Origin: Thioalkalivibrio sp. ALJ12
GTDB lineage: Bacteria > Pseudomonadota > Gammaproteobacteria > Ectothiorhodospirales > Ectothiorhodospiraceae
DNA: 64,000 nucleotides
Assembly: GCF_000378305.1 (NCBI RefSeq)
Contig: NZ_KB899539.1
Span: forward strand, 1-64,000
Direction: 5' to 3'
The translations under genes were made by a program, and so were the position numbers. Of the stretch, positions 37,485 to 46,107 are shown piece by piece; the stretch's first letter is position 1, and the number at the start of each line of letters is the position of its first letter. Below the pieces are notes generated by a model. The model was not told the DNA's origin and did not search any database. It saw nothing but the letters and a program-made list of their open reading frames with translations.

Positions 37485-38729
37485 ATGGCGTTGCTGGTAC
37501 TGAAATTCGGGGGCACCTCGGTGGGCACCACCGAGCGCATCCAGGCGGTCGCGGAGCGGGCGCTGAAGCTGCGCGAGGAGGGCCACCAGGTGGTGATCGT
37601 CGTCTCCGCGATGAGTGGCGAGACGGATCGTCTGCTGGGGCTCGCGCATGCGCTGAACCCGCGGGCCGATGGCCGCGAGCTGGACGTACTCCTATCCACC
37701 GGCGAGCAGGTGACGATTGCCCTCCTGTCGATGGCGCTGGAGGCGCATGGTTGCCCGGCGCGATCCTATACCGGCGCCCAGGTCACGATTCGCACCGACA
37801 GCGCGCATAACAAGGCGCGTATCCGCAGTATTGACGATGCCCGTGTGCGCGCGGATCTGGAGGCCGGCCGTATCGTCGTTGTGGCCGGTTTCCAGGGCGT
37901 GGACGAGCACGGCGCGATCACCACGCTGGGCCGCGGCGGATCGGATACCACGGCGGTCGCGCTCGCGGCCGCGCTGAAGGCCGACGAGTGCCGGATCTAT
38001 ACGGATGTCGATGGTGTGTACACCACCGACCCGCGCCTGGTGCCGAATGCGCGACGCCTGCACAGCATCACCTTCGAGGAGATGCTGGAGATGGCGAGCC
38101 TCGGGTCCAAGGTGCTGCAGATCCGCGCGGTGGAATTTGCGGGCAAGTACAACGTCCCTCTCAGAGTGCTGTCCTCGTTCGAGGAAGGACCGGGGACCCT
38201 GATTACCACGGAGGAGGATGCGCAGGTGGAACAGGCGCTGGTTGCGGGTATCGCGTTCAATCAGAACGAGGCCCAGCTGACGGTTCAGGGCGTCCCCGAT
38301 CAACCGGGGGTCGCGCATCGCATCCTCGGCCCGATCGCGGACGCCAACATCGAGGTGGACATGATCGTGCAGAACGTGGGCGCGGATCAGACCACCGACT
38401 TCACCTTTACGGTTCATCGCAACGACTACGACAAGGCGCTGGCGATTCTGCAGGATGCCTGCAGGGCGCTGAGTGCGCGTGAGGTCTCCGGGGACACCCA
38501 CATCGTGAAGATCTCGGTGGTCGGCGTCGGTATGCGCTCGCACGCGGGGATTGCCAGCAAGATGTTTGAGGCGCTCTCGCGTGAGACGATCAACATTCGG
38601 ATGATTTCGACCTCCGAGATCAAGATCTCGGTGGTCGTGGATGAGAAGTACCTCGAACTTGCAGTACGCGCTCTGCATGATGCCTTTGAACTTGAGCAGG
38701 AACCTGTCGGTCAACAGGAGGACGGTTAA
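37485..38729 (+). CDS. lysC: aspartate kinase
   Basis: Phosphorylates aspartate, the first step to lysine, threonine and methionine. 414 residues, monofunctional type. The N-terminal KFGGTSVG is the kinase signature; [12 protein letters not shown] and [14 protein letters not shown] follow. Two C-terminal ACT domains (from about residue 265) are expected to bind lysine/threonine. The order alaS-lysC-csrA matches Pseudomonas. The 151-base gap after alaS shows no other feature. Confidence 0.95.
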   Translation: MALLVLKFGGTSVGTTERIQAVAERALKLREEGHQVVIVVSAMSGETDRLLGLAHALNPRADGRELDVLLSTGEQVTIALLSMALEAHGCPARSYTGAQVTIRTDSAHNKARIRSIDDARVRADLEAGRIVVVAGFQGVDEHGAITTLGRGGSDTTAVALAAALKADECRIYTDVDGVYTTDPRLVPNARRLHSITFEEMLEMASLGSKVLQIRAVEFAGKYNVPLRVLSSFEEGPGTLITTEEDAQVEQALVAGIAFNQNEAQLTVQGVPDQPGVAHRILGPIADANIEVDMIVQNVGADQTTDFTFTVHRNDYDKALAILQDACRALSAREVSGDTHIVKISVVGVGMRSHAGIASKMFEALSRETINIRMISTSEIKISVVVDEKYLELAVRALHDAFELEQEPVGQQEDG

Positions 38730-38797
38730 GGATGACAGACCGTAAAACGGTTACCGGACGACCGACTGCGTCCGACACAGGCACTGCGGAGAAGAGC

Positions 38798-39046
38798 ATG
38801 CTCATTTTGACTCGACGTGTGGGCGAGACCCTCATGATCGGCGAGGACGTTTCCGTCACCGTCCTGGGGGTCAAGGGCAATCAGGTTCGTATCGGGATCA
38901 ACGCGCCTCAGGACGTTGCTGTCCACCGCGAGGAGATTTTCCAGCGCATCCAGCGCGAATCCAACGTAGCGGGCGACGATCAGGGTTCGTCCGGCGGTGG
39001 GTCCGCCCCGGGGGGGAGCGTGGCCGCTTCCTCGCGCGACGACTGA
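38798..39046 (+). CDS. csrA: carbon storage regulator CsrA
   Basis: RNA-binding translational regulator acting on GGA-containing leaders. The ATG at 38798 gives the canonical [18 protein letters not shown], 6 bases after GGAG; 82 residues. The RNA-contacting end of the core ([11 protein letters not shown]) is normal. A Gly/Ser-rich tail of about 20 residues ([10 protein letters not shown]) makes it longer than E. coli CsrA (61). An in-frame ATG at 38732, 2 bases after lysC, would add 22 unconserved residues and is less likely. It ends at a strong terminator. Confidence 0.95.
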   Translation: MLILTRRVGETLMIGEDVSVTVLGVKGNQVRIGINAPQDVAVHREEIFQRIQRESNVAGDDQGSSGGGSAPGGSVAASSRDD

Positions 39047-39058
39047 CAGAGGTTGCCA

Positions 39059-39095
39059 GGCCCGGCGGCCCCAGTGGCCGCCGGGCCTTTTCTTT
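39059..39095 (+). terminator. csrA terminator
   Basis: Twelve-base-pair stem GGCCCGGCGGCC/GGCCGCCGGGCC (39059-39070 and 39076-39087), loop CCAGT, followed by TTTTCTTT. Confidence 0.95.
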
Positions 39096-39130
39096 ATGGG
39101 CACAAGTCCGTATCCTGTGCCGCGCATTCC

Positions 39131-39221
39131 GGAGAGTTGGCCGAGTGGTCGAAGGCGCTCCCCTGCTAAGGGAGTATGGGTCAAAAGCCCATCGAGGGTT
39201 CGAATCCCTCACTCTCCGCCA
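39131..39221 (+). tRNA. tRNA-Ser (GCT)
   Basis: 91 bases including the encoded CCA, with acceptor GGAGAGT/ACTCTCC, a long variable arm typical of serine tRNAs, T-loop GGTTCGAATCC and anticodon GCT at 39165-39167. It lies downstream of csrA as in E. coli and Pseudomonas. Confidence 0.97.
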
Positions 39222-39389
39222 GATCCAGAAAGGGGCCCGAGTGGCCCCTTTCGCACGTCTGGCCCCCGCGGGTTCGGGATTCGAACCCGAGATATCGAAA
39301 ATGATGGTTCGACGGGTGACGCGTAGCGGCACCCGAACGTCGCCGCAGGCGACGGCCCGAAGGGCGAGGCGCGCGTCGCGCCGAGTAAT
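39207..39389. repeat. tandem repeat unit 1, starting in the tRNA-Ser 3' end
   Basis: A 183-base unit made of the last 15 bases of tRNA-Ser, the terminator hairpin, a T-arm-like sequence on the minus strand (39272-39288), and a GC-rich tail with short hairpins such as GTCGCCGCAGGCGAC. It is repeated directly downstream at about 85-90% identity. Confidence 0.85.
39229..39253 (+). terminator. tRNA-Ser terminator
   Basis: Stem AAAGGGGCC (39229-39237) and GGCCCCTTT (39243-39251), loop CGAGT. It is duplicated exactly at 39412-39434. Confidence 0.85.
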
Positions 39390-39553
39390 CCTCACTCTCC
39401 GCCAGATCCAGAAAGGGGCCCGAGTGGCCCCTTTCGCACGTCTGGTCCCCGAGGTATCGGGATTCGGACCCGAGATACAGAAAAGGTGGTTCGACGGGTG
39501 ACGCGCAGCGGTACCCGAACGTCACCGCAGGTGACGGCCCGAAGGGCGAGGCG
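39390..39553. repeat. tandem repeat unit 2
   Basis: Begins CCTCACTCTCCGCCAGATCC, i.e. the tRNA 3' end without the tRNA, and follows unit 1 to GGGCGAGGCG. The first 56 bases are identical; the rest is diverged. The stretch 39554-39762 before arsR shows a small dyad CACGCT-CCCG-AGCGTG (39689-39704) and nothing else. Confidence 0.85.
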
Positions 39554-39762
39554 TATTGGTTGGGGGCTCTAAGGGGCGGAATGACGATAGTCGGCGCGCT
39601 GGAAGGCGTTTTCCGGGCTCAGTGACAGCGTGTACCGCCAAGCCCATCGCTGACGGTTTTGCTGAATGCCTGCACGCATTGGGGGTTCCACGCTCCCGAG
39701 CGTGCTAATCTTGTGCGAAATGGTCGACTTATAAAGGCCGGATCGGCCAAAGCGGATTTCCT

Positions 39763-40137
39763 ATGTCTCTGACCCCCACTGTCCTGTTCAGCCTGCTGGC
39801 GGACGACACCCGCTTGCGTTCGTTGCTGCTGATTCACATGGAGCGCGAGCTCTGTGTATGCGAGCTGATGACTGCGCTGGAGATCTCGCAGCCGAAGGTC
39901 TCGCGTCATCTGGCCGCGCTGCGCCAGCAGGACGTGGTGACGACCCGGCGCGAAAGCAACTGGATCTACTATCGGCTGCATCCGCAACTGCCGGAGTGGG
40001 CCCGCGAGGTGCTGGCGTCGACGGCCGAGGCTTCGCGCGTCAATGGCACGCTGCGCGAGGATCATGCGCGCCTGCAGACAATGTGGCGTGATGCCGATCT
40101 GGGGCTCCCGGTTTCCCGGCGCTCGTCGGAGGCCTGA
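39763..40137 (+). CDS. ArsR/SmtB-family metalloregulator
   Basis: 124-residue winged-helix repressor. ELCVCEL carries the CVC metal site of arsenic-responsive ArsR proteins, placed at the start of the alpha-3 helix as in E. coli ArsR. The recognition helix is SQPKVSRHLAALRQQ, followed by wing RESNWIYYRLH. No arsenic-resistance genes are adjacent, so it may act at a distance or control itself through the dyad at 39689-39704. Its end abuts the convergent maf gene. Confidence 0.88.
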   Translation: MSLTPTVLFSLLADDTRLRSLLLIHMERELCVCELMTALEISQPKVSRHLAALRQQDVVTTRRESNWIYYRLHPQLPEWAREVLASTAEASRVNGTLREDHARLQTMWRDADLGLPVSRRSSEA

Positions 40138-40731
40138 TCAGCGGTCTTCGGTGGGAGGCATGGCAATGCCGGCTTCCCGCAACCACTGACACAGGCGGAT
40201 CAGCGGAAGACCCACCAGGGCGGTAGGGTCCGAACCCTCCATGCGCTCGAACAGGCTGACCCCCAGGCCTTCCGACTTGAAACTGCCGGCGCAGTCCACG
40301 GGATTGTCCAGCGCGACATAGGCCCGAATCTCGGCGTCCGACAGCCGGCGGAAGCTGACGACGTATTCCACGTCCTCTACCTGCGCCTCGCCGCTGGAGG
40401 CATCCAGCAGGCACAGCCCGGTGTGAAAGGTGACCGTGCCGCCGGACAGCGAGGCCAGCTGTTCGCGGGCGCGCTCGGGATTGCCCGGCTTGCCGAGGAT
40501 GTGGTCCTGATGGCTGGCGCTCTGGTCGGAACCAATGATCAATGCGCCCGGGTGGGTGCCAGCGACTGCTCGGGCCTTGGCCTCGGCGAGGCGCTGCACG
40601 AGGGCCGCCGCGTCTTCGTCCGGGAGCCGCGTCTCGTCGACCTGCGGGGCCGCCGTCGCGAACGGCAGATGCAGCCGCTGCAACAGCTGGGCGCGATAGG
40701 GCGAGGTCGAGGCGAGGACGATTTCACGCAT
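40138..40731 (-). CDS. Maf/YceF nucleotide pyrophosphatase
   Basis: House-cleaning NTP pyrophosphatase, 197 residues. The N-terminal phosphate-binding motif ASTSPYRAQLL has the Tyr of the YceF (7-methyl-GTP) subgroup, VDET follows, and GSDQSA carries the catalytic Asp. Family context also fits: yceF usually neighbours yceD-rpmF-plsX, here about 3.4 kb away. It probably follows the carboxylase genes in one minus-strand unit (5-base gap). Confidence 0.88.
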   Translation of the reverse strand: MREIVLASTSPYRAQLLQRLHLPFATAAPQVDETRLPDEDAAALVQRLAEAKARAVAGTHPGALIIGSDQSASHQDHILGKPGNPERAREQLASLSGGTVTFHTGLCLLDASSGEAQVEDVEYVVSFRRLSDAEIRAYVALDNPVDCAGSFKSEGLGVSLFERMEGSDPTALVGLPLIRLCQWLREAGIAMPPTEDR

Positions 40732-40736
40732 GGGGC

Positions 40737-42569
40737 TTACGCATCCGGGCTGTCGATCTCGATCAGGGCATCGTCCGGGTTGGCGGCCGCACCCTTGGCC
40801 ACGTTTACCGCGCGCACGGTGCCGGCGATGGGCGCGGCGATCTCGGACTCCATCTTCATCGCCTCGAGCACCAGCACCGGCTGGCCGGCCTCCACGGTGT
40901 CGCCCTCGGCCACCAGGACGTCGATGATCGTGCCCGGCATGGACGTGGTGACATCCCCCGGGCGGGTGGCGCGGCGGGATTTCTTGCCCGTGCGCGGCGA
41001 CTCGGCGCCACCGCTACCGCCGCCGGCGGTGTCGATGGTGTCGAGCGTCTCGATCAGGACCTCTTCCGGCATGCCGTCGATGGTGACGTACATCGGCCGC
41101 GTGTCCTCGCGGTGGTGGCCGCTGCCATTCACGCGGATATGGTACGACTCCCCGTGGAAAGTGACGTTGAACTCGACCGGCGCCGGGCAGCCCGCCTGGG
41201 TGTTCTCGGGCAGGTTCAATGGTTCCGGTTCCAGTGTCCCGTCGCGGCGCTGCTCGAGGAAGGAACGTCCCACCTCGGGAAACAGCGCGAAGGTCAGTAC
41301 GTCCTCCGGCCCCTGCGCGAGGTCCCCGATCTCCCGGGTCAGGTGGTCCATCTCCGGCTTCAGGAGGTCCGCCGGGCGCACGTCGATGACCTCGGCGTTG
41401 CCGATCGCCTTGCGCTGGATCACGCGGTTGATCGGCCCCGGCGCGCGGCCGTAGTGCCCGGTCAGGTACTGCTTCACTTCGTTGGTGATGGTCTTGTAGC
41501 GCTCCCCGGCGAGGACGTTCATCACCGCCTGGGTGCCGACGATCTGCGAGGTCGGCGTGACCAGGGGCGGGTAGCCGAGGTCCTCGCGTACGCGCGGGAT
41601 CTCCTCCAGCACGGCATCAAAGCGATCCAGCGCGTTCTGGTCGCGCAGTTGATTGGCGAGGTTGGAGATCATGCCGCCCGGGACCTGGTTCACCTGCACC
41701 CGGGTGTCGACGCCGGTGTATTCGCTCTCGAAGCGCTGGTACTTCTTGCGCACCTGGTGGAAATACAGCCCGATCTTCTGCAGGGCCACGAGGTCCAGGC
41801 CGGTGTCGTGCCCGGTGCCGGACAACGCCGCGACCAGGCTCTCCGTGGGGGGGTGGCTGGTGCCCCCGGCGAAGGCGGAGATCGCGGTCTCGATGTGGCG
41901 GCAGCCCGCCTCGATCGCCTGCCAGTGGCACAGCTCGGACAGACCCGAGGTGGCATGCGCATGCAGGTGGATCGGGACATCCAGTGCGTCGACCAGCTCG
42001 GTTACCAGTTCGCGGGTGGCCGTCGGGGTCAGCAGCCCGGCCATGTCCTTGATCGCGATGCTCTGCGCCCCCATTGCCACCAGCTCGCGGCCGAGGGCAA
42101 CGAACTGGGCGGCGGAGTGTACCGGTCCGGTGGTGTAGCACAGCGTGCCCTGGGCATGGCCGCCGGCCTCGCGGGTGGCCTCGATCGCGGTGCGCAGGTT
42201 CCGGGCATCGTTCATCGCGTCGAAGATGCGGATGATGTCGATGCCACCGGCCACGGACCGCTCGACGAAGGCGCGCACGACATCATCGGCATAGTGGCGG
42301 TAGCCGAGCAGGTTCTGCCCGCGCAGGAGCATCTGCAGCGGGGTGTTGGGCAGCGCGGCCTTGAGCTGGTGCAGACGCTCCCACGGGTCTTCCTTGAGAA
42401 AGCGCACGCAGGCGTCGAACGTGGCCCCGCCCCAGGCCTCAAGGGAGTGGAAGCCGATCGCGTCCATCTGCTCGCAGATCGGCAGCATGTCCTCGGTGCG
42501 CATGCGCGTGGCGATCAGGCTCTGGTGGCCGTCGCGCAGGGTGACATCCGTAATGTGAACTCGATCCAT
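40737..42569 (-). CDS. pyruvate carboxylase subunit B / oxaloacetate decarboxylase alpha type
   Basis: Carboxyltransferase plus biotin carrier, 610 residues. The carboxyltransferase domain begins TDVTLRDGHQSL and includes LRGQNLLGYRHY, IRIFDAMND and IKDMAGLLTP with metal-binding residues (HLHAHATSG). A linker leads to a C-terminal biotinyl domain with LVLEAMKMESE, the lysine being biotinylated. No beta or gamma subunits of the sodium-pumping decarboxylase are present and a biotin carboxylase is next door, so a two-subunit pyruvate carboxylase making oxaloacetate is more likely. Confidence 0.85.
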   Translation of the reverse strand: MDRVHITDVTLRDGHQSLIATRMRTEDMLPICEQMDAIGFHSLEAWGGATFDACVRFLKEDPWERLHQLKAALPNTPLQMLLRGQNLLGYRHYADDVVRAFVERSVAGGIDIIRIFDAMNDARNLRTAIEATREAGGHAQGTLCYTTGPVHSAAQFVALGRELVAMGAQSIAIKDMAGLLTPTATRELVTELVDALDVPIHLHAHATSGLSELCHWQAIEAGCRHIETAISAFAGGTSHPPTESLVAALSGTGHDTGLDLVALQKIGLYFHQVRKKYQRFESEYTGVDTRVQVNQVPGGMISNLANQLRDQNALDRFDAVLEEIPRVREDLGYPPLVTPTSQIVGTQAVMNVLAGERYKTITNEVKQYLTGHYGRAPGPINRVIQRKAIGNAEVIDVRPADLLKPEMDHLTREIGDLAQGPEDVLTFALFPEVGRSFLEQRRDGTLEPEPLNLPENTQAGCPAPVEFNVTFHGESYHIRVNGSGHHREDTRPMYVTIDGMPEEVLIETLDTIDTAGGGSGGAESPRTGKKSRRATRPGDVTTSMPGTIIDVLVAEGDTVEAGQPVLVLEAMKMESEIAAPIAGTVRAVNVAKGAAANPDDALIEIDSPDA

Positions 42570-42603
42570 GGCTAGTCCGGTGTTCGGGCGGGGCAGTGTT
42601 TCC

Positions 42604-44022
42604 CTAAAGCCCGTGGTGGGCGGCGATTGCGGCGGCGATCGCGATGGCCAGATGGCGGTCGGAGCGCTTGGCCGGTAGCTCGGTCAGTTCTGGGTGCTCG
42701 GCGATGAAGCCGGTATTGAAATCCGCGCGGCGAAAATCCGGGTGGTTCACGATCGCCAGGTGATACGGGATGGTGGTCTTGACCCCGAACACGCCCATGT
42801 CGCGCAGGGCCCGGTTGCTGCGCGCCAGCAGGTCGTCCCACTCCAGCGCCCAGCAGATCAGCTTGGCGCACATCGAATCGTAGTGCGGCGGGATCTCGTA
42901 GCCGGTGTAGATCGCGCCGTCGGTGCGCACGCCCGGCCCACCCGGGGCAAAGTAGCGCGTGATGCGACCAAAGCTCGGCAGGAAGTCGTTGGTTGGGTCT
43001 TCCGCGTTGATGCGAAATTCCATGGCGAAGCCGCGCCGGGTGATCTGCGACTGGTTGTAACGCAGGGGTTCGCCACTGGCGATGCGCAACTGCTCCTGCA
43101 CGATGTCCACGCCGGTGATCATCTCGGTCACCGGATGCTCGACCTGCAGGCGCGTATTCATCTCCATGAAATAAAACGTGTCATCGCCGTCCATCAGGAA
43201 CTCGACGGTACCGGCGTTCTGGTAGCCGACGGCCTGGGCGGCGGTAACGGCCAGTGTGCCCAGGTGCTCGCGCTGGGCCTCGCTCAACTGCGGCGAGGGG
43301 GCGATCTCCACCAGTTTCTGGTGGCGCCGCTGCACGGAGCAGTCGCGCTCGTACAGGTGCACGGCATTGCCCTGCGTATCCGCGAGGATCTGTACCTCGA
43401 TGTGGCGCGGGTTGACCACGGCCTTTTCCAGGAAGATCTCGGTGCTGCCGAACGCACGGGTCGCCTCCGAACGCACGCGGTCGAAGTTGCGCCGCAGGGC
43501 GTCCGCGTCGTCGCACAGGCGAATGCCACGCCCGCCGCCGCCACTGGTCGCTTTGAGCATCACCGGATAGCCGATGGCCTCGGCGGCCTCCAGTGCGGCC
43601 TCCAGGGTTTCCAGGTTGCCCTCCGACCCTGGGGTGACCGGGACCCCGGCCTCGATCATTGCCTTTCGCGCGGCCACCTTGTCGCCCATGCGGCGGATGA
43701 CGCTGGCGTCCGGGCCGACCCAGGTGAGCCCGCGCGCGTCGCAGGCCGCGGCGAAATCCGCGTTCTCCGAGAGAAAGCCGTATCCCGGGTGTACGGCGTC
43801 GCATCCGGCCGCGCGGGCCACACTGAGCAGCCGGTGGATGCTCAGGTAGCCACCCATGCTGTCGGGGCCGATCGCGTAGGCCTCGTCCGCCTTTTTAACG
43901 TGCAGGGCGTGGCGGTCGGCGTCGGTATGCACCGCGACCGAGGTAATCCCCATCTCCGCGCAGGCCCGGATCAGGCGTACGGCGATCTCGCCCCGGTTGG
44001 CTATGAGCAGCTTGCGGATCAA
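42604..44022 (-). CDS. biotin carboxylase subunit (pyruvate carboxylase subunit A type)
   Basis: ATP-dependent biotin carboxylase, 472 residues, beginning MIRKLLIANRGEIAVRLIRA. The ATP-grasp domain shows the glycine loop KATSGGGGRGIR, FLEKAVVNPRHIEVQ and MEMNTRLQVEHPVTE. AccC is about 450 residues and similar; pairing with the downstream carboxyltransferase gene (34-base gap) favours anaplerotic pyruvate carboxylation. A separate accBC is expected elsewhere in the genome. Confidence 0.85.
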   Translation of the reverse strand: MIRKLLIANRGEIAVRLIRACAEMGITSVAVHTDADRHALHVKKADEAYAIGPDSMGGYLSIHRLLSVARAAGCDAVHPGYGFLSENADFAAACDARGLTWVGPDASVIRRMGDKVAARKAMIEAGVPVTPGSEGNLETLEAALEAAEAIGYPVMLKATSGGGGRGIRLCDDADALRRNFDRVRSEATRAFGSTEIFLEKAVVNPRHIEVQILADTQGNAVHLYERDCSVQRRHQKLVEIAPSPQLSEAQREHLGTLAVTAAQAVGYQNAGTVEFLMDGDDTFYFMEMNTRLQVEHPVTEMITGVDIVQEQLRIASGEPLRYNQSQITRRGFAMEFRINAEDPTNDFLPSFGRITRYFAPGGPGVRTDGAIYTGYEIPPHYDSMCAKLICWALEWDDLLARSNRALRDMGVFGVKTTIPYHLAIVNHPDFRRADFNTGFIAEHPELTELPAKRSDRHLAIAIAAAIAAHHGL

Positions 44023-44055
44023 ACGGAAGGCCTTGGGAAGGTCAGTGAAAGCCCG

Positions 44056-44084
44056 AGTATCGGCATGCAGTCGAAGGCCTGCAA
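44056..44084 (-). promoter_or_regulatory. candidate promoter for the carboxylase operon
   Basis: On the minus strand, TTGCAG (44084-44079), a 17-base spacer and GATACT (44061-44056), 34 bases upstream of the start codon. Confidence 0.45.
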
Positions 44085-44098
44085 GTTTCTGTTTCGCT

Positions 44099-44128
44099 TT
44101 GACAGAACGGCCCTCTCGCGCGTATATT
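44099..44128 (+). promoter_or_regulatory. sigma-70 promoter of yceD-rpmF-plsX-fabH
   Basis: TTGACA (44099-44104), an 18-base spacer and TATATT (44123-44128). The -35 is a perfect consensus and the -10 matches five of six, 25 bases upstream of the yceD ATG. Confidence 0.82.
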
Positions 44129-44153
44129 CCGCGCCCTTGTATTTGAGTGTTCT

Positions 44154-44675
44154 ATGAGTCGTATTCCCGTATCTCTCGACCCGTGGCAGCCACGGGCCCG
44201 GCACCAGGAATTCGAAGGCGATTTGTCTGCGGAGGACCTGCCGCGCCTGCGGGAAGAGGCGCTGGCCGAGCACCCGCTGCGAGTCCATGTCCGTTTCGGG
44301 CTGGAGCGCGGTGCGCTGGACGAGGTGCGGCTGGCCGGTGTGATCACCGGCGAGCTCTGGCAGACCTGCCAGCGCTGCCTGCAGCCGATGGCCTGGGAAT
44401 TCCGGCTGGAGACCGATGCGGTGATCCTGCCGGCGGGCGGCTCCGTAGAAGGCCTGGGCGCGGACGAGGACATCCTCGAACTCGAGGACGACGGACGGCT
44501 GCACCCGGCGGTCTGGGCCGAGGACGAGGTGCTGCTGGCCTGGCCGCTGGTGCCGCGCCACGTGGACTGCGAGCCCGCAGTGGAACCCGAGTTTGTTCCC
44601 GGGCAGCGCGAGGACAACCCGTTTGCGGTGCTCGAGCAGCTAAAGGGCAGTTCGAGCGACGGCGACGATCGGTAG
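44154..44675 (+). CDS. yceD: YceD/DUF177 family protein (23S rRNA accumulation)
   Basis: 173 residues. The family, always next to rpmF, is implicated in 23S rRNA accumulation; the biochemical role is not settled. The conserved CQRCLQPM motif is present; the second conserved part, WPLVPRH followed by NPFAVLEQLK, is near the C terminus. Its start is close to a consensus promoter (44099-44128), making it the first gene of the ribosomal-protein/lipid operon. Confidence 0.9.
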   Translation: MSRIPVSLDPWQPRARHQEFEGDLSAEDLPRLREEALAEHPLRVHVRFGLERGALDEVRLAGVITGELWQTCQRCLQPMAWEFRLETDAVILPAGGSVEGLGADEDILELEDDGRLHPAVWAEDEVLLAWPLVPRHVDCEPAVEPEFVPGQREDNPFAVLEQLKGSSSDGDDR

Positions 44676-44781
44676 GCCGGGCGGAGCAGGGCGCCGCCCG
44701 GCTCGAAACGCTATACTTGCGCCCGTTTTTGATTCGGGCTAACCCCGCACAGGCGGGATTTGATTAATCTGGAGATTCATC

Positions 44782-44979
44782 ATGGCTGTGCAACAACGCC
44801 GCAAGACCCGTTCCAAGCGCGATATGCGCCGTTCCCACGACGGGCTGAAGGGCGCGACCCTGTCCACCGATCCGACCACCGGAGAGGTCCATCGCCGGCA
44901 TCACGTGACCCCGGACGGGTTCTACCGTGGTCGTCAGGTGATCCAGCAGGACGTCGAAGTCGAAGACGACGAAGACTAA
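44782..44979 (+). CDS. rpmF: 50S ribosomal protein L32
   Basis: 65 residues. The basic N terminus [20 protein letters not shown] is characteristic of L32, followed by [14 protein letters not shown]. The C-terminal tail is unusually acidic (DVEVEDDED), in line with the acidic bias of other proteins here. Ribosome site GGAG is 6 bases upstream. Zinc cysteines are absent, the zinc-independent form. Confidence 0.96.
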   Translation: MAVQQRRKTRSKRDMRRSHDGLKGATLSTDPTTGEVHRRHHVTPDGFYRGRQVIQQDVEVEDDED

Positions 44980-45002
44980 GCTCGGCGTGATGACCTTGCT
45001 GG

Positions 45003-45033
45003 GGCCACGGCTGCGGCTGCACCGTGGCCTTTC
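45003..45033 (+). terminator. hairpin between rpmF and plsX
   Basis: Stem GGCCACGG (45003-45010) and CCGTGGCC (45022-45029) with an 11-base loop, followed by TTTCC. It probably attenuates read-through into plsX rather than ending the operon. Confidence 0.5.
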
Positions 45034-45078
45034 CGCGTTTAATCGGGCCCGGTCGTTGGGTGTCTCGCGGGCGCGCGC

Positions 45079-46107
45079 ATGAGCCGAGAATTCACCATCG
45101 CCCTGGACGTGATGGGTGGCGACCATGGGGCCCCCGTGGTGTTGCCGGCCGCCCGCCGTTCGCTGAAGGTGGCGGACGACTTCCGCCTGCTGCTGGTGGG
45201 GGACGAGGCGACGATCGAATCCGGTCTTGCCGACTGGACGCCTGCCGAGCGCGAGCGTGTGGAAATCGTGCATGCCAGCCAGGTAGTCGGCATGGAGGAG
45301 TCGCCGGCTGTCGCCCTGCGCACCAAGCGCGATTCCTCGATGCGGGTCGCCATCGATCAGGTCAAGAAAGGCACGGCCCAGGCTTGTGTGTCCGCCGGTA
45401 ACACCGGCGGGCTGATGGCCACTGCGCGCTATGTGCTGAAGACCCTGCCGGGGATCGATCGTCCGGCGATCGCGACCGCGCTGCCGTCGCTTTACGGCCA
45501 TACCCACATGCTGGATCTTGGCGCCAACGTGGACGTCGAGGCGGCACACCTGTACCAGTTCGCGGTGATGGGCTCGGTGCTGGCGAATGCGGTGGACGGG
45601 CTCGAGGCCCCCAAGGTGGGACTGCTCAATATCGGGTCGGAGGCCATCAAGGGTAACGATCGGGTACGCGAGGCCGGGCGCATGCTGGAGGAATCCAGTC
45701 TGAACTATGTCGGCTTCGTCGAGGGCAACGACGTCTACTGCAGTGATGTCGATGTGGTCGTCTGCGACGGCTTTGTCGGCAACGTCGCGCTGAAGGTCAG
45801 CGAGGGCGTGGCCAAGATGATCTCGACGAACATGAAGGCCGAATTCCGTGCCTCGCTGTACTCGCGTCTGGCCGGACTGTTTGCCCTGCCCGTGCTGCGC
45901 CGGTTGCGCCACCGCTTTGACCACCGACGCTATAACGGGGCCTCGCTGCTGGGGTTGCAGGGCGTGGTGATCAAGAGCCACGGCAGTGCCGATGCCCTGG
46001 CATTCGAATACGCGATCCGCATCGCCCGGGTCGAGGCGGAGGCGAACATCTCCAGCCGCATCGACAAGCAGCTGGGTCAGCTACTGGGGCAGGAGCACGC
46101 GCAGTGA
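45079..46107 (+). CDS. plsX: phosphate acyltransferase PlsX
   Basis: Makes acyl-phosphate from acyl-ACP for phospholipid synthesis at the membrane. 342 residues. Signatures: [12 protein letters not shown] at the N terminus, AGNTGGLMA, and LDLGANVD, with [13 protein letters not shown] later. The stop overlaps the fabH start (GTGA), so production is coupled to fatty-acid initiation. Confidence 0.95.
   Translation: MSREFTIALDVMGGDHGAPVVLPAARRSLKVADDFRLLLVGDEATIESGLADWTPAERERVEIVHASQVVGMEESPAVALRTKRDSSMRVAIDQVKKGTAQACVSAGNTGGLMATARYVLKTLPGIDRPAIATALPSLYGHTHMLDLGANVDVEAAHLYQFAVMGSVLANAVDGLEAPKVGLLNIGSEAIKGNDRVREAGRMLEESSLNYVGFVEGNDVYCSDVDVVVCDGFVGNVALKVSEGVAKMISTNMKAEFRASLYSRLAGLFALPVLRRLRHRFDHRRYNGASLLGLQGVVIKSHGSADALAFEYAIRIARVEAEANISSRIDKQLGQLLGQEHAQ

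Noticed and set aside
38732-38797. Longer CsrA N terminus starting 2 bases after lysC
   Set aside because: The added 22 residues are not CsrA-like, and the canonical MLILTRR start has its own GGAG box. A short leader peptide remains possible.
39131-39553. Prophage or integrative island at tRNA-Ser
   Set aside because: The duplicated tRNA end is only 183 bases from the original and no integrase or phage gene is present, so at most a relic is left.
40737-42569. Sodium-pumping oxaloacetate decarboxylase
   Set aside because: The alpha-type subunit lacks beta and gamma partners nearby and is paired with a biotin carboxylase, which fits a two-subunit pyruvate carboxylase better.
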